This document shows positions 39,101-46,633 of a DNA stretch of 64,000 bases, piece by piece (the first letter of the stretch is position 1; the number at the start of each line of letters is the position of its first letter). Below the pieces are notes generated by a model. It was not told the origin of the DNA. It saw only the letters and a list, made by a program, of their open reading frames with translations, and ran no database searches. Location of the stretch: positions 122,425 through 186,424 of the forward strand of contig NZ_JAQFIN010000007.1 in the NCBI RefSeq assembly GCF_029504695.1, written 5' to 3'. The position numbers and the translations under genes are program-made. Source of the stretch: Parabacteroides sp. PF5-6. Its GTDB lineage: Bacteria > Bacteroidota > Bacteroidia > Bacteroidales > Tannerellaceae.

Positions 39101-39400
39101 TTATTCTTTTAACAGTTTCGCGTGGCTCATGTCGCGAACGATGACGTTTTTGCCGAAAGTTTCGTAGGCTATTATCCAGTCTTTCTCGAACACCGCACAT
39201 CGGTAGCCTAAAGCCCGCCACTGCTTAAAACGACAAAGCGGATAATCCACGTTTGCGCTAAACGAGGCAATGAAGGTCAAAAAACGACCTTGATATTCTG
39301 TGGCTGCTTTTTCGGAGAGTTTCAGTTCGTTTTTGAGATAACCGACCAGCTCTGCGAGTTGATTTTGGACGGTATCCGATACGACTATCTTTCGCATCAT
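39101..39400 (-). CDS. RelE/ParE family toxin
   Basis: 99 residues from the ATG at 39400 (98 if the next ATG is used). The start overlaps the antitoxin stop. The pattern MRKIVVSDTVQNQLAELVGYL...YRCAVFEKDWIIAYETFGKNVIVRDM fits the RelE/ParE fold: N-terminal helix pair and a C-terminal sheet with basic and aromatic residues. Members either cleave mRNA in the ribosome or poison gyrase; which applies here is unclear. The arrangement antitoxin first, toxin second, with overlapping codons, is standard. Confidence 0.85.
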   Translation of the reverse strand: MMRKIVVSDTVQNQLAELVGYLKNELKLSEKAATEYQGRFLTFIASFSANVDYPLCRFKQWRALGYRCAVFEKDWIIAYETFGKNVIVRDMSHAKLLKE

Positions 39401-39597
39401 ATAGAGTAGGCTTTTCGGATTTCGTCGGTAAACATCTGATTGAATGTATCCAGTGACACGGCGTTGCAATTGGTAGCTGCTTCTTCAAAGGTTTGTTTTT
39501 TGTTCTCGACCTTTACCACACCTTTTATCAAGCGCATCGCTTCAGCGATCTTGTTTGCATCGGCACTGTCTTTTATGTTCACTATCAGCGTTGTCAT
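39397..39597 (-). CDS. Antitoxin of the RelE/ParE pair
   Basis: A 66-residue protein directly upstream of and overlapping the toxin gene. It has an N-terminal beta-alpha segment (MTTLIVNIKDSADANKIAEAMRLIKGVVKVE) and a C-terminal region, FNQMFTDEIRKAYSI, likely to wrap around the toxin. No standard ribbon-helix-helix or HTH motif is evident to me, so how it binds DNA is unclear. The assignment rests on position and size. A perfect -7 box lies 24 bp upstream. Confidence 0.78.
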   Translation of the reverse strand: MTTLIVNIKDSADANKIAEAMRLIKGVVKVENKKQTFEEAATNCNAVSLDTFNQMFTDEIRKAYSI

Positions 39598-39621
39598 AGC
39601 GTTGTCTTTTATGTACTAACG

Positions 39622-39629
39622 CAAAGATA
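39622..39629 (-). promoter_or_regulatory. -7 box of the toxin-antitoxin operon
   Basis: The minus strand reads TATCTTTG, a perfect TAnnTTTG, 24 bp upstream of the antitoxin ATG. The divergent promoter of the TSCPD gene is only 32 bp away. Confidence 0.65.
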
Positions 39630-39661
39630 GTACTTTTTCGTAAAAGCAGTAAAATTATTTA

Positions 39662-39669
39662 TACCTTTG
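39662..39669 (+). promoter_or_regulatory. -7 box of the TSCPD gene
   Basis: TACCTTTG is a perfect TAnnTTTG. Transcription from it would place the repeat core at 39695-39719 in the leader. Confidence 0.6.
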
Positions 39670-39694
39670 TGAATTCAGAATTCAGAAACAACGT

Positions 39695-39719
39695 TCGCTT
39701 AACGAAGCGTAAAGCAATT
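39695..39719 (+). repeat. Interspersed hairpin core copy 3, at the TSCPD start codon
   Basis: The core reads TCGCTTAACGAAGCGTAAAG followed by CAATT. It ends 4 nt before the ATG at 39724, so it occupies the ribosome-binding region. It is preceded by GAATTCAGAATTCAGAAACAACG, in which AACAACGT is shared with copy 1. Confidence 0.8.
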
Positions 39720-39723
39720 AAGA

Positions 39724-39987
39724 ATGAATAAACGTCAGTTTACGTACATCCCTCAGGGAGGTGTCTGTTCCCGCCAGATGATTATTGATATTGAGAATGA
39801 TGTGATAACCAACCTTGAGATCGTAAGAGGTTGCCAGGGTAATTCGCAAGGTGTAGCTGCTTTGATCAAAGGCATGGCTGTGGATGAAGCGATCTCCCGA
39901 TTGGAAGGTATTACCTGCGGCTCAAAGAAGACTTCGTGCCCGGATCAGTTGGCGCAAGCGCTTAAGAAGTTGAAAGTTGAAAGTTGA
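39724..39987 (+). CDS. TSCPD domain protein (TIGR03905 type)
   Basis: 87 residues forming one TSCPD domain: YIPQGGVCSRQMIIDI, GCQGNSQGVAALIKGMAVDEAI and GITCGSKKTSCPDQLAQAL, with four conserved cysteines likely to bind metal. The same fold occurs at the end of some class II ribonucleotide reductases; the function of the stand-alone family is not established. The last residues KKLKVES are encoded by the short repeat AGTTGAA that forms the shared gene end with the response regulator. Confidence 0.9.
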   Translation: MNKRQFTYIPQGGVCSRQMIIDIENDVITNLEIVRGCQGNSQGVAALIKGMAVDEAISRLEGITCGSKKTSCPDQLAQALKKLKVES

Positions 39988-40020
39988 AACTCTCAACTCT
40001 CAATTATCCATTATCAATTT
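39969..40020. repeat. Short-word repeat at the convergent TSCPD/response-regulator ends
   Basis: GTTGAAA repeats lead into a small hairpin (AGTTGA at 39982-39987, TCAACT at 39993-39998), followed by CAATTATCCATTATCAATT. The repeats cover both stop codons. It may act as a weak bidirectional terminator. Confidence 0.5.
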
Positions 40021-40686
40021 ATATCCTATCCCCCGTATATTCAGGATCTTGATTGAGGGGTCTCTTTCGAGTTTATGGCGTAGTTTGGTGATAAACACGT
40101 GCAGGCTTCGTGTGTTGAAGAACGAATCGTCTCCCCAGAGGTCGAGCAATACGTCTTTCATCGACATCACCTGGTCTTTATTCTCGCACAGGCGTTTGAG
40201 GATTTCCGACTCCCGGTTGCTTAATTGCTCCTTTTCACCGTGAAAAGCGAGGGTCTGTGCTACGGAGTCGAAGGTGAAAAAGCCTAAAGTGAAGACCGAC
40301 TGATCCGGCTTGCGGTAGTTCACCTTATGGACTAACGCTTTGATGCGGATGATGAGCTCCGCCATGCCGAACGGTTTCTTCAGGTAGTCATTGCCACCGA
40401 GCTCGAAGCCTTCCACCACATCACTGGCCGATGAACGGGCGGAGAGGAAAAGAATCGGGATGTCCGGATCGGCCCTGCGGATCTCTTTGACCATCGAGAA
40501 GCCGTCTAATGCCGGCATCATCACGTCGGTCACGATAATGTCGGGCTTGACCTTTATGTACTGCCGCAGTCCTTCCCGTCCGTTTTCCGCGACATGGATC
40601 GTAAACTCGGGACCCTCCAGCGTGTCTTTGATAATCATTGCCAGGGTGGCTTCATCCTCTACTAATAGTACATTAATCTTTTCCAT
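40000..40686 (-). CDS. OmpR-family response regulator
   Basis: 228 residues. The receiver domain has the acidic pair EDE near the N-terminus, the phosphorylation site in PDIIVTDVMMPALDG, and KKPFGMAELIIRI as the conserved Lys loop. The C-terminal winged helix shows LSNRESEILKRLCENKDQVMSMKDVLLDLW and the wing RGIGYKLI. It lies 3 bp downstream of the sensor kinase gene. The target genes are unknown; the divergent outer-membrane gene next to the pair is one candidate. Confidence 0.96.
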   Translation of the reverse strand: MEKINVLLVEDEATLAMIIKDTLEGPEFTIHVAENGREGLRQYIKVKPDIIVTDVMMPALDGFSMVKEIRRADPDIPILFLSARSSASDVVEGFELGGNDYLKKPFGMAELIIRIKALVHKVNYRKPDQSVFTLGFFTFDSVAQTLAFHGEKEQLSNRESEILKRLCENKDQVMSMKDVLLDLWGDDSFFNTRSLHVFITKLRHKLERDPSIKILNIRGIGYKLIMDN

Positions 40687-40689
40687 CTC

Positions 40690-42219
40690 TTATCCTTTAA
40701 ACTTTAGGTGGAAAGTAGTACCCTTGCCGGGTGCACTTTCCAGGGTCACATCGCCTTCATGTTTGCGCATGATATCTTTGACGTAATACAGGCCCAGTCC
40801 GTGGCCTTTCACATTGTGCAGGTTACCGCTGGGAATGCGGTAGAACTTATCGAATATCCGTGCCTGATGGGTCGGGCTGATTCCTGAGCCATTGTCCGAC
40901 AGGTGAATATAGATGCCTTTCTCTGTTTGTTCCCCTTGTAGTTTGATTTCAGTAACCTCTTTATCGGTGTATTTAATGGCATTGTCGATCAGGTTGATGA
41001 AGATATTGTATAGGTGTGTCTTGTCGGCATTGACGGTTAGCTCTTCCGGGATATCTACGGTGAAATGGGCATTTTGGTTGGCTTTTACCTTGTATTGCTC
41101 GATCAGCTGGCCGACAAATCCAGCCAGCCGGATGGGTTCGAGGCGCAGGCGGAAGGAGGTCCGGTTTTCGATCGAGAGCGTTAAGATCTGCTCGACCAGG
41201 CCGGTCAGGTGGGTGAGTTGCTCTTTGACGATGGTCAGGTATTTGCGCTGTTTATCGTCGACCTGATCACTGAAAAACAAGAGGGAGTCGACGGCGGCGT
41301 AACTAACGGAGATCGGCGTCTTCAGTTCATGAGTCATATTGTTGGTGAAGTCCTCTTTCAACTCTTTCTCGGTCTTTTGGCGCATGATGGTGCGTAATAG
41401 ATAGATAAAGGTGGCGACGATAATGACGAATACCAGGAAAGAGGACGTCAGTATGCCCAACATCTGGTTCAATACGATAGTTGCGGGTGATTTGATATAC
41501 AAACGGTAGTAGTACGGATCGCCGATGGTTTCACCCGATTGGGATTGAGACGTATATTCCTTGTGCCTGTTCAGCCTGACCGGATAATCATAGTATACGC
41601 CCCCTTTCCAATCTAAGGCTGCGGCGGTTGTATCCGTTTCCATGCCCGGATGGTTTTTGCCTAAGGTCTGAAATACGGTATGTTTCTCATTCGGTTCGTA
41701 CACCAGGTTGAGCTGGTGGCGGGTGTCTATGTTCTTGGCTTTCAATTCGCCGGCCAATAGGCTGTCGTAGCGGTGGTAGCGGATCGGCACCAACGGGTCG
41801 ATCTCGTCGTGCATCCCTTGCAGGAGATAACCTTCCATATTACCCAGGGTTTGCAGCAATTCGGCTAAGACCTCTTCGATCTGTGTGTGCAGGTCGACGC
41901 CCTGCAGGTTGAGATTGATGTCGTTCTGGATAAAATTGCTGTTCTCTTCCTGTAGCTCGTTCTTCTCCGTCTGATTGTCAAAGTGAGTAGACTGTGTAAG
42001 TCCTTTTTCCCCTTCTTCGTTCTTCTCCTTCAGTTCCTGCATCCGGTAGAACAACTCTTTGTAGTCGGCCAGGCGCATGGCTTCCTTGATGTGGCTATCC
42101 ATCTGGTTGTATAAGGTATGATACAACCCATTCAGCCAGAAGGCCTGGAAAGCGATGATGCCTCCCAACGCAAGGGCGATCAATATCCCGATGATCCTGA
42201 AATGCAAGCGACTTCCCAT
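40690..42219 (-). CDS. Sensor histidine kinase
   Basis: 509 residues from the ATG at 42219, placed 32 bp after a perfect -7 box; the longer open frame upstream has no supporting features. Two transmembrane segments (RIIGILIALALGGIIAFQAFWL and SSFLVFVIIVATFIYLLR) flank a periplasmic domain of about 230 residues that matches no sensor domain I recognise. The kinase core shows MTHELKTPIS (phospho-His), NLIDNAIKYTD, DNGSGISPTH and GHGLGLYYVKDI. It forms a two-component system with the next gene. Confidence 0.95.
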   Translation of the reverse strand: MGSRLHFRIIGILIALALGGIIAFQAFWLNGLYHTLYNQMDSHIKEAMRLADYKELFYRMQELKEKNEEGEKGLTQSTHFDNQTEKNELQEENSNFIQNDINLNLQGVDLHTQIEEVLAELLQTLGNMEGYLLQGMHDEIDPLVPIRYHRYDSLLAGELKAKNIDTRHQLNLVYEPNEKHTVFQTLGKNHPGMETDTTAAALDWKGGVYYDYPVRLNRHKEYTSQSQSGETIGDPYYYRLYIKSPATIVLNQMLGILTSSFLVFVIIVATFIYLLRTIMRQKTEKELKEDFTNNMTHELKTPISVSYAAVDSLLFFSDQVDDKQRKYLTIVKEQLTHLTGLVEQILTLSIENRTSFRLRLEPIRLAGFVGQLIEQYKVKANQNAHFTVDIPEELTVNADKTHLYNIFINLIDNAIKYTDKEVTEIKLQGEQTEKGIYIHLSDNGSGISPTHQARIFDKFYRIPSGNLHNVKGHGLGLYYVKDIMRKHEGDVTLESAPGKGTTFHLKFKG

Positions 42220-42250
42220 ACTGCGTGTCTTCTTTTGCGTTCGATTCCAA

Positions 42251-42258
42251 CAAAAGTA
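42251..42258 (-). promoter_or_regulatory. -7 box of the two-component operon
   Basis: The minus strand reads TACTTTTG, a perfect TAnnTTTG, 32 bp upstream of the chosen kinase ATG. It supports the shorter start. Confidence 0.65.
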
Positions 42259-42430
42259 CAATCTCCTTTGGGGCTTACCTAATAAAAGGAAGGGAATTTG
42301 CGCTTTTGGTAAGACTTGGTAACACTTCGTAAGGCCGGAATAACATACTTTTTGGGATAATATTTCTTTCTTTGCACTTAGGAAATGAAGAACGAAGAAT
42401 GAAGAATAAAGAATTGGAGCAAAGCGGAAA

Positions 42431-42455
42431 TCGCTTAGCGAAGTGTAAAGCAATA
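42431..42455 (+). repeat. Interspersed hairpin core copy 4, at the outer-membrane gene start
   Basis: The core reads TCGCTTAGCGAAGTGTAAAG followed by CAATA and ends 5 nt before the ATG at 42461 (GAAGG between them, a plausible ribosome-binding site). Upstream are GAA-rich short repeats (GAACGAAGAATGAAGAATAA). The C-to-T change weakens the hairpin stem only to a G-T pair. Confidence 0.78.
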
Positions 42456-42460
42456 GAAGG

Positions 42461-44851
42461 ATGAAACGAACCACTTGTTTATATTTGACCTTGTTGTTAT
42501 GCTTGCCAGGTATGATCCAGGCACAGGAAATCAAAGGATTTGTATTCGACCATGAGCTGCAGCCGGTAGAGGCCGTTGCTGTCGTGATGCAAACGATGGA
42601 CTCAATCTATGTGAGTGCGGTGATGACCGATAGTACCGGTCTTTTTGTTATACCCAGACCGTTGGATCAAACCTATCGTCTTTTGTTTCAGCATATCTTA
42701 TTTGAACCTAAAGCGATGGAGATCCGTTCGGGTGATGTCGGGACTATTCAACTGACGCCCCGCAATTATGCGTTAGGAGAGATTGTGGTCAAAGGCGAAC
42801 GTCCGGTCGTGCGGGTCGAAGGGGGCACGTTGAGTTACGACGTGCCGCAACTGATTGCCAATAAGACCTCCACGAATGCTTTCGAGGCGGTCCGGGAGAT
42901 CCCGGGCGTGATCGGCGGAGATGCGTCATTGGAACTGGTTGGTGCCCGCTCGTTGCGGTTGGTGATTAACGGGCAGTTGACGACCATGTCGATGGAACAG
43001 TTGATCCAGTTGTTGAAAACTATGCCGGCCTCCCGCGTCGAGAAAGTCGAAGTGATGTATAACGCCCCGGCGCGCTACAATGTGAAAGGCTCATTGATCA
43101 ATGTGGTATTGAGTGGGAGTGAATCGGAAGAGCCTGTCTTCCAAGGCGAGGTCGGTGCAAGTTATAAACAGAAGCATTACGCCAGCGGATCGGTCTATGC
43201 CAACCTTTTATATACCACGCCGAAGCTGGCGGTAGACTTGATGGTCAAACCAACTGCCGGCCGTTCCTATACCGGTGAAGATATGGAGGCGCGGCATACG
43301 GTGGACAACCGGCTTATTCATATCGAGCAGTATGGACGTTCGCGCGGAGAGGGTTATGATTCTTCCGCCCGGTTGGGAATGGATTATACCTTTTCCAATC
43401 AGGATAAACTCTCCGGTGCCTATTATGTGGCCTGGGATGATCGGGAAACAACACGTACGTCGACCACACGCTATCGGCCGATGGATGATATGATCGACGG
43501 TGACTTCCGAGACGAACAAAGCGAGTCGCGGAGTGATATGCGCAGTGTGTTGCACAATATCCGCCTGCAATACGACGGACACAAAGGGCTGATGGCCGGT
43601 GCCGATTATACCTATTACCATGCCCCGTCGACGCTTCAATTCGATAATGGCGCCTTGCCCTACAGTAGCCTGTGGAACGATGCTACGAAAGAAACCCATA
43701 TGTTCAACGATTCCCGGCAGGATGTATCCCGCGCATCCCTTTTCCTTAACCATACCCTTACGTTGGGTGGATGGCGATTGAATTACGGCGCGCAGGGTGG
43801 ATACAGCCTGTCGGATAACCGGGTCGATTACGCCTATGATACGGGCAACGGTTATGTGGAAGCGCCGGATGAACGGGTCGATAATACGCAGAAAGACTAT
43901 AATGCGAACGGGTTTGTTGAGGTAACGACCCGGTTTGGCTCTCGCTTTTCGGCTACGGTCGCTTTGAAAGCGGATTATTTTCGCTCCGACTACCAATCGC
44001 TGACGGAAGAGCTTACGCTTTGGGAAGATTGGACCCTATTGCCTACCGCTTCATTGAGTTATACGTTCTCGCCTTATCATATCCTGCAATTCAACGTCAC
44101 CAGCGATAAGACCTATCCGAGCTACTGGACCCTCAGCCCGCAGCGTCATCCCTTGAACTCCTATTCGGAGATGGTGGGTAATCCGCAGTTGAAACCGTAT
44201 CGTTCCTACGATATGCAGTTGATGTATATCCACCGGCAGAAGTATGTCCTGATGGCATTCGCTACGTACGAACCGGACTTCTTCACGCAGGTGCCTTATC
44301 AAAGCAATGAGACGGTGAAGAATGTCTTTCGCTATGAAAACTTCGACTACAGTCTGAAAACGGGCTTGGTGGCTATCATTCCTTTCAAGGTCGGTAGGGT
44401 CTGGGATAGCCGTTGGACGGTACAAGGCTTTCGTATGCAGCAGAAGAGTGATCATTTCCACGATATGTCTTTCAATAAAGAAGATTATGTCGGAGCCATC
44501 GTTACGCAGAATACCTTTAATCTGTCGAGCCGGCCGAACCTGAAACTGACGTTTGACGGTTTGTATGTCACCGGCGGTATTCAGGGCATTTACGACCTGG
44601 GCGCTATCCGTCGGTTGGATGCCGGGTTGAAATATATCTTTGCCGGCGAAAAAGCCTCGCTGACCCTGACGGCTTATGATATCTTCGAAACGGGTATCCC
44701 CAAAACCATTGAGATCAACCACGGCAACCAGTGGAGCCGAATCAACGATATGAATAACCTGCGATACGTGCAGCTCGCCTTCTCCTATAAATTCGGCGGC
44801 TACAAGGCGAAACAACATAAAGCAGTCGACACTTCCCGCTTGGGGAAATAG
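42461..44851 (+). CDS. Outer-membrane beta-barrel protein with carboxypeptidase-like regulatory domain
   Basis: 796 residues with a signal peptide (MKRTTCLYLTLLLCLPGMIQA). Residues of about 23-105 form a carboxypeptidase-regulatory-like beta-sandwich (IKGFVFDHELQPVEAVAVVM). A plug-like segment follows (TSTNAFEAVREIPGVIG...LVINGQLTT), then a long barrel with alternating aromatic strands. It resembles the TonB-receptor-related family OMP_b-brl_3; whether it depends on TonB cannot be told, since no clear TonB box is seen. There is no SusD partner. It is divergent from the two-component genes. Confidence 0.88.
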   Translation: MKRTTCLYLTLLLCLPGMIQAQEIKGFVFDHELQPVEAVAVVMQTMDSIYVSAVMTDSTGLFVIPRPLDQTYRLLFQHILFEPKAMEIRSGDVGTIQLTPRNYALGEIVVKGERPVVRVEGGTLSYDVPQLIANKTSTNAFEAVREIPGVIGGDASLELVGARSLRLVINGQLTTMSMEQLIQLLKTMPASRVEKVEVMYNAPARYNVKGSLINVVLSGSESEEPVFQGEVGASYKQKHYASGSVYANLLYTTPKLAVDLMVKPTAGRSYTGEDMEARHTVDNRLIHIEQYGRSRGEGYDSSARLGMDYTFSNQDKLSGAYYVAWDDRETTRTSTTRYRPMDDMIDGDFRDEQSESRSDMRSVLHNIRLQYDGHKGLMAGADYTYYHAPSTLQFDNGALPYSSLWNDATKETHMFNDSRQDVSRASLFLNHTLTLGGWRLNYGAQGGYSLSDNRVDYAYDTGNGYVEAPDERVDNTQKDYNANGFVEVTTRFGSRFSATVALKADYFRSDYQSLTEELTLWEDWTLLPTASLSYTFSPYHILQFNVTSDKTYPSYWTLSPQRHPLNSYSEMVGNPQLKPYRSYDMQLMYIHRQKYVLMAFATYEPDFFTQVPYQSNETVKNVFRYENFDYSLKTGLVAIIPFKVGRVWDSRWTVQGFRMQQKSDHFHDMSFNKEDYVGAIVTQNTFNLSSRPNLKLTFDGLYVTGGIQGIYDLGAIRRLDAGLKYIFAGEKASLTLTAYDIFETGIPKTIEINHGNQWSRINDMNNLRYVQLAFSYKFGGYKAKQHKAVDTSRLGK

Positions 44852-45293
44852 TTTTTACCACATAAAAGTTTTTACCCCGATCTTCACCTTTCACCCGACA
44901 GCCAGATCCCTGTATTGATCCGCGTTTCGGGTGAAAGGTAAAGGAGTGCCTTACAAAAACGGCAGACCTCCTGGCGACTTTCCGAAAAAGGCCGGCGGCC
45001 TTTTCTAAAACTCCGGCAGCCTTTTGGAAAACCCTGCCGGCCTTTTGGAAAACCCTGCCGGCCTTTTTCGGGAAGCCGCCATCCTTCTCCAAGCCTTCAC
45101 CCGAAACGCGGATCAATACAGGGATCTGGCTGCCGGGTGAAAGGTGGAAGGGGGGGCGAAACTTTTATGTGTCCGACTGACTGGTTCAGACACGGAGATC
45201 TTTGGTCGGAATATGATAATTATCCGGTGAAAAGGACGAACGAAAAAGAATTCTTCTTATCTTGGAAGCGATAAACATTAAAGATGAAGTGCC
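44852..45293. other. 442-bp gap dominated by nested inverted and tandem repeats
   Basis: Left and right copies of a roughly 52-bp element lie in opposite orientation at 44886-44939 and 45094-45145, with a 21-bp tandem array between them. The last 140 bp hold a possible promoter of the PhoH gene: TATCTTGG at 45259-45266 matches seven of eight positions of the -7 box. I see no gene. The open frame on the minus strand at 44742-45116 is low-complexity and arises from the array. Confidence 0.7.
44886..45145. repeat. Inverted pair of ~52-bp elements around a 21-bp array
   Basis: The arms 44886-44939 and 45094-45145 are nearly exact reverse complements. Each arm also has inverted ends of its own (ACCTTTCACCCG left, CGGGTGAAAGG right), so each looks like a small palindromic-ended element. 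Inside, CCTTTT starts at 44999, 45020, 45041 and 45062, exactly 21 bp apart, within GC-rich units containing GCCGGC; a diverged unit starts at 44978. It lies between the outer-membrane gene and phoH. Confidence 0.88.
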
Positions 45294-46616
45294 ATGGGAA
45301 AGAAAAATTTTGTGTTGGATACGAACGTGATCTTACACGACTATAAATGTATTGAGAAGTTTGAAGAGAATGATATTTATCTTCCGATCGTTGTGTTGGA
45401 AGAGTTGGACAAATTCAAGAAAGGAAGCGATCAGATCAATTATAACGCGCGGGAATTCGTGCGCGAATTGGATGCATTGACCAGTAACGATCTCTTTCTC
45501 AAAGGGGCTTCGCTGGGCGAGGGGAAAGGCACGCTTTATATCGTGACGGGCGATAAACATACGGACAAGGTGTCGCTCTCTTTTCCGGATAAAACGCCGG
45601 ACAACCGGATCCTGTCGTGTGCCACCTGGGTGGCGGAGACGAAACCGAAGATGAAAACCATTCTGGTCACCAAAGACATCAACCTGCGGATGAAAGCTCG
45701 CGCATTGGGCATTGCGGTGGAAGATTATATCAACGACAAGGTAGTCAATGTCGATATCTTCGAACGGGCACAGGATATCTATGATGAAACGGATCCCGAA
45801 CTGATCGATAAACTCTATTCCACGCCCGGAGGCATCGATGCCGATCTGTTGGAGATCAAGTCCAAGCTGGAACCCAATGATTGTTTTATCCTCAAGAGTA
45901 TGCGCAATTCCGTTTTGGCCCGCTATAATCCGTTCACCGACAAGATCGAACGGGTGGAAAAAGGCAATAACTACGGGATCACCCCGCGCAATGCGGAGCA
46001 AAGCTTTGCTTTTGAAGTGTTGAACGATCCGGATGTGAAACTGGTCGGCATCACTGGTAAAGCCGGTACGGGAAAGACCCTATTGGCGTTGGCTTCGGCA
46101 TTGAAACAGGCCGGAATGTACAAACAGGTACTCCTGGCCCGCCCGATCGTTTCTTTGGCCAATAAGGATATCGGTTTCCTTCCCGGTGATGAAAAACAAA
46201 AAGTGGCGCCGTATATGCAACCGTTGTTCGACAACCTGAACGTGATCAAGTCGCAGTTCGTAGCCACCAGCGCCGAAGTGAAACGCATCGATGAGATGCA
46301 GAAAGAAAACAAACTGGTGGTCGAAGCCCTTGCCTTTATCCGTGGGCGCAGCTTGTCGGAGACCTTCTGTATCATCGACGAAGCGCAGAACCTGACACCG
46401 CACGAGATCAAAACAATCATCACCCGTGCCGGCGAAGGCACCAAGATGGTGTTTACCGGCGATATCCAGCAGATCGACTCGCCTTACCTCGATGCCCAGA
46501 GTAACGGCCTGGCCTATATGGTCGATAAGATGAAAGGGCAGGAGATCTTTGCCCACATCAACCTGATCAAAGGCGAACGCAGCGCATTGGCGGAGATGGC
46601 GGCAAATCTCTTATAA
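45294..46616 (+). CDS. PIN domain and PhoH-like ATPase
   Basis: 440 residues. The N-terminal PIN domain (residues 1 to about 130) begins FVLDTNVILHD, with the acidic residues of an RNase-type active site (VVLEELDKF, LVTKDINLRMKA). The C-terminal PhoH domain (about 225-440) has Walker A GKAGTGKT, Walker B CIIDEAQNLTPHEIKT and TGDIQQID. PIN-PhoH proteins are thought to be RNA helicase-nucleases. It converges on the MATE gene with 17 bp between stops and no clear terminator. Confidence 0.95.
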   Translation: MGKKNFVLDTNVILHDYKCIEKFEENDIYLPIVVLEELDKFKKGSDQINYNAREFVRELDALTSNDLFLKGASLGEGKGTLYIVTGDKHTDKVSLSFPDKTPDNRILSCATWVAETKPKMKTILVTKDINLRMKARALGIAVEDYINDKVVNVDIFERAQDIYDETDPELIDKLYSTPGGIDADLLEIKSKLEPNDCFILKSMRNSVLARYNPFTDKIERVEKGNNYGITPRNAEQSFAFEVLNDPDVKLVGITGKAGTGKTLLALASALKQAGMYKQVLLARPIVSLANKDIGFLPGDEKQKVAPYMQPLFDNLNVIKSQFVATSAEVKRIDEMQKENKLVVEALAFIRGRSLSETFCIIDEAQNLTPHEIKTIITRAGEGTKMVFTGDIQQIDSPYLDAQSNGLAYMVDKMKGQEIFAHINLIKGERSALAEMAANLL

Positions 46617-46633
46617 CTCTTTAGCGCTCGCGT

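Noticed and set aside
42220..42534. Extended histidine-kinase N-terminus
   Set aside because: The -7 box at 42251-42258 lies inside this extension, and the residues show no domain.
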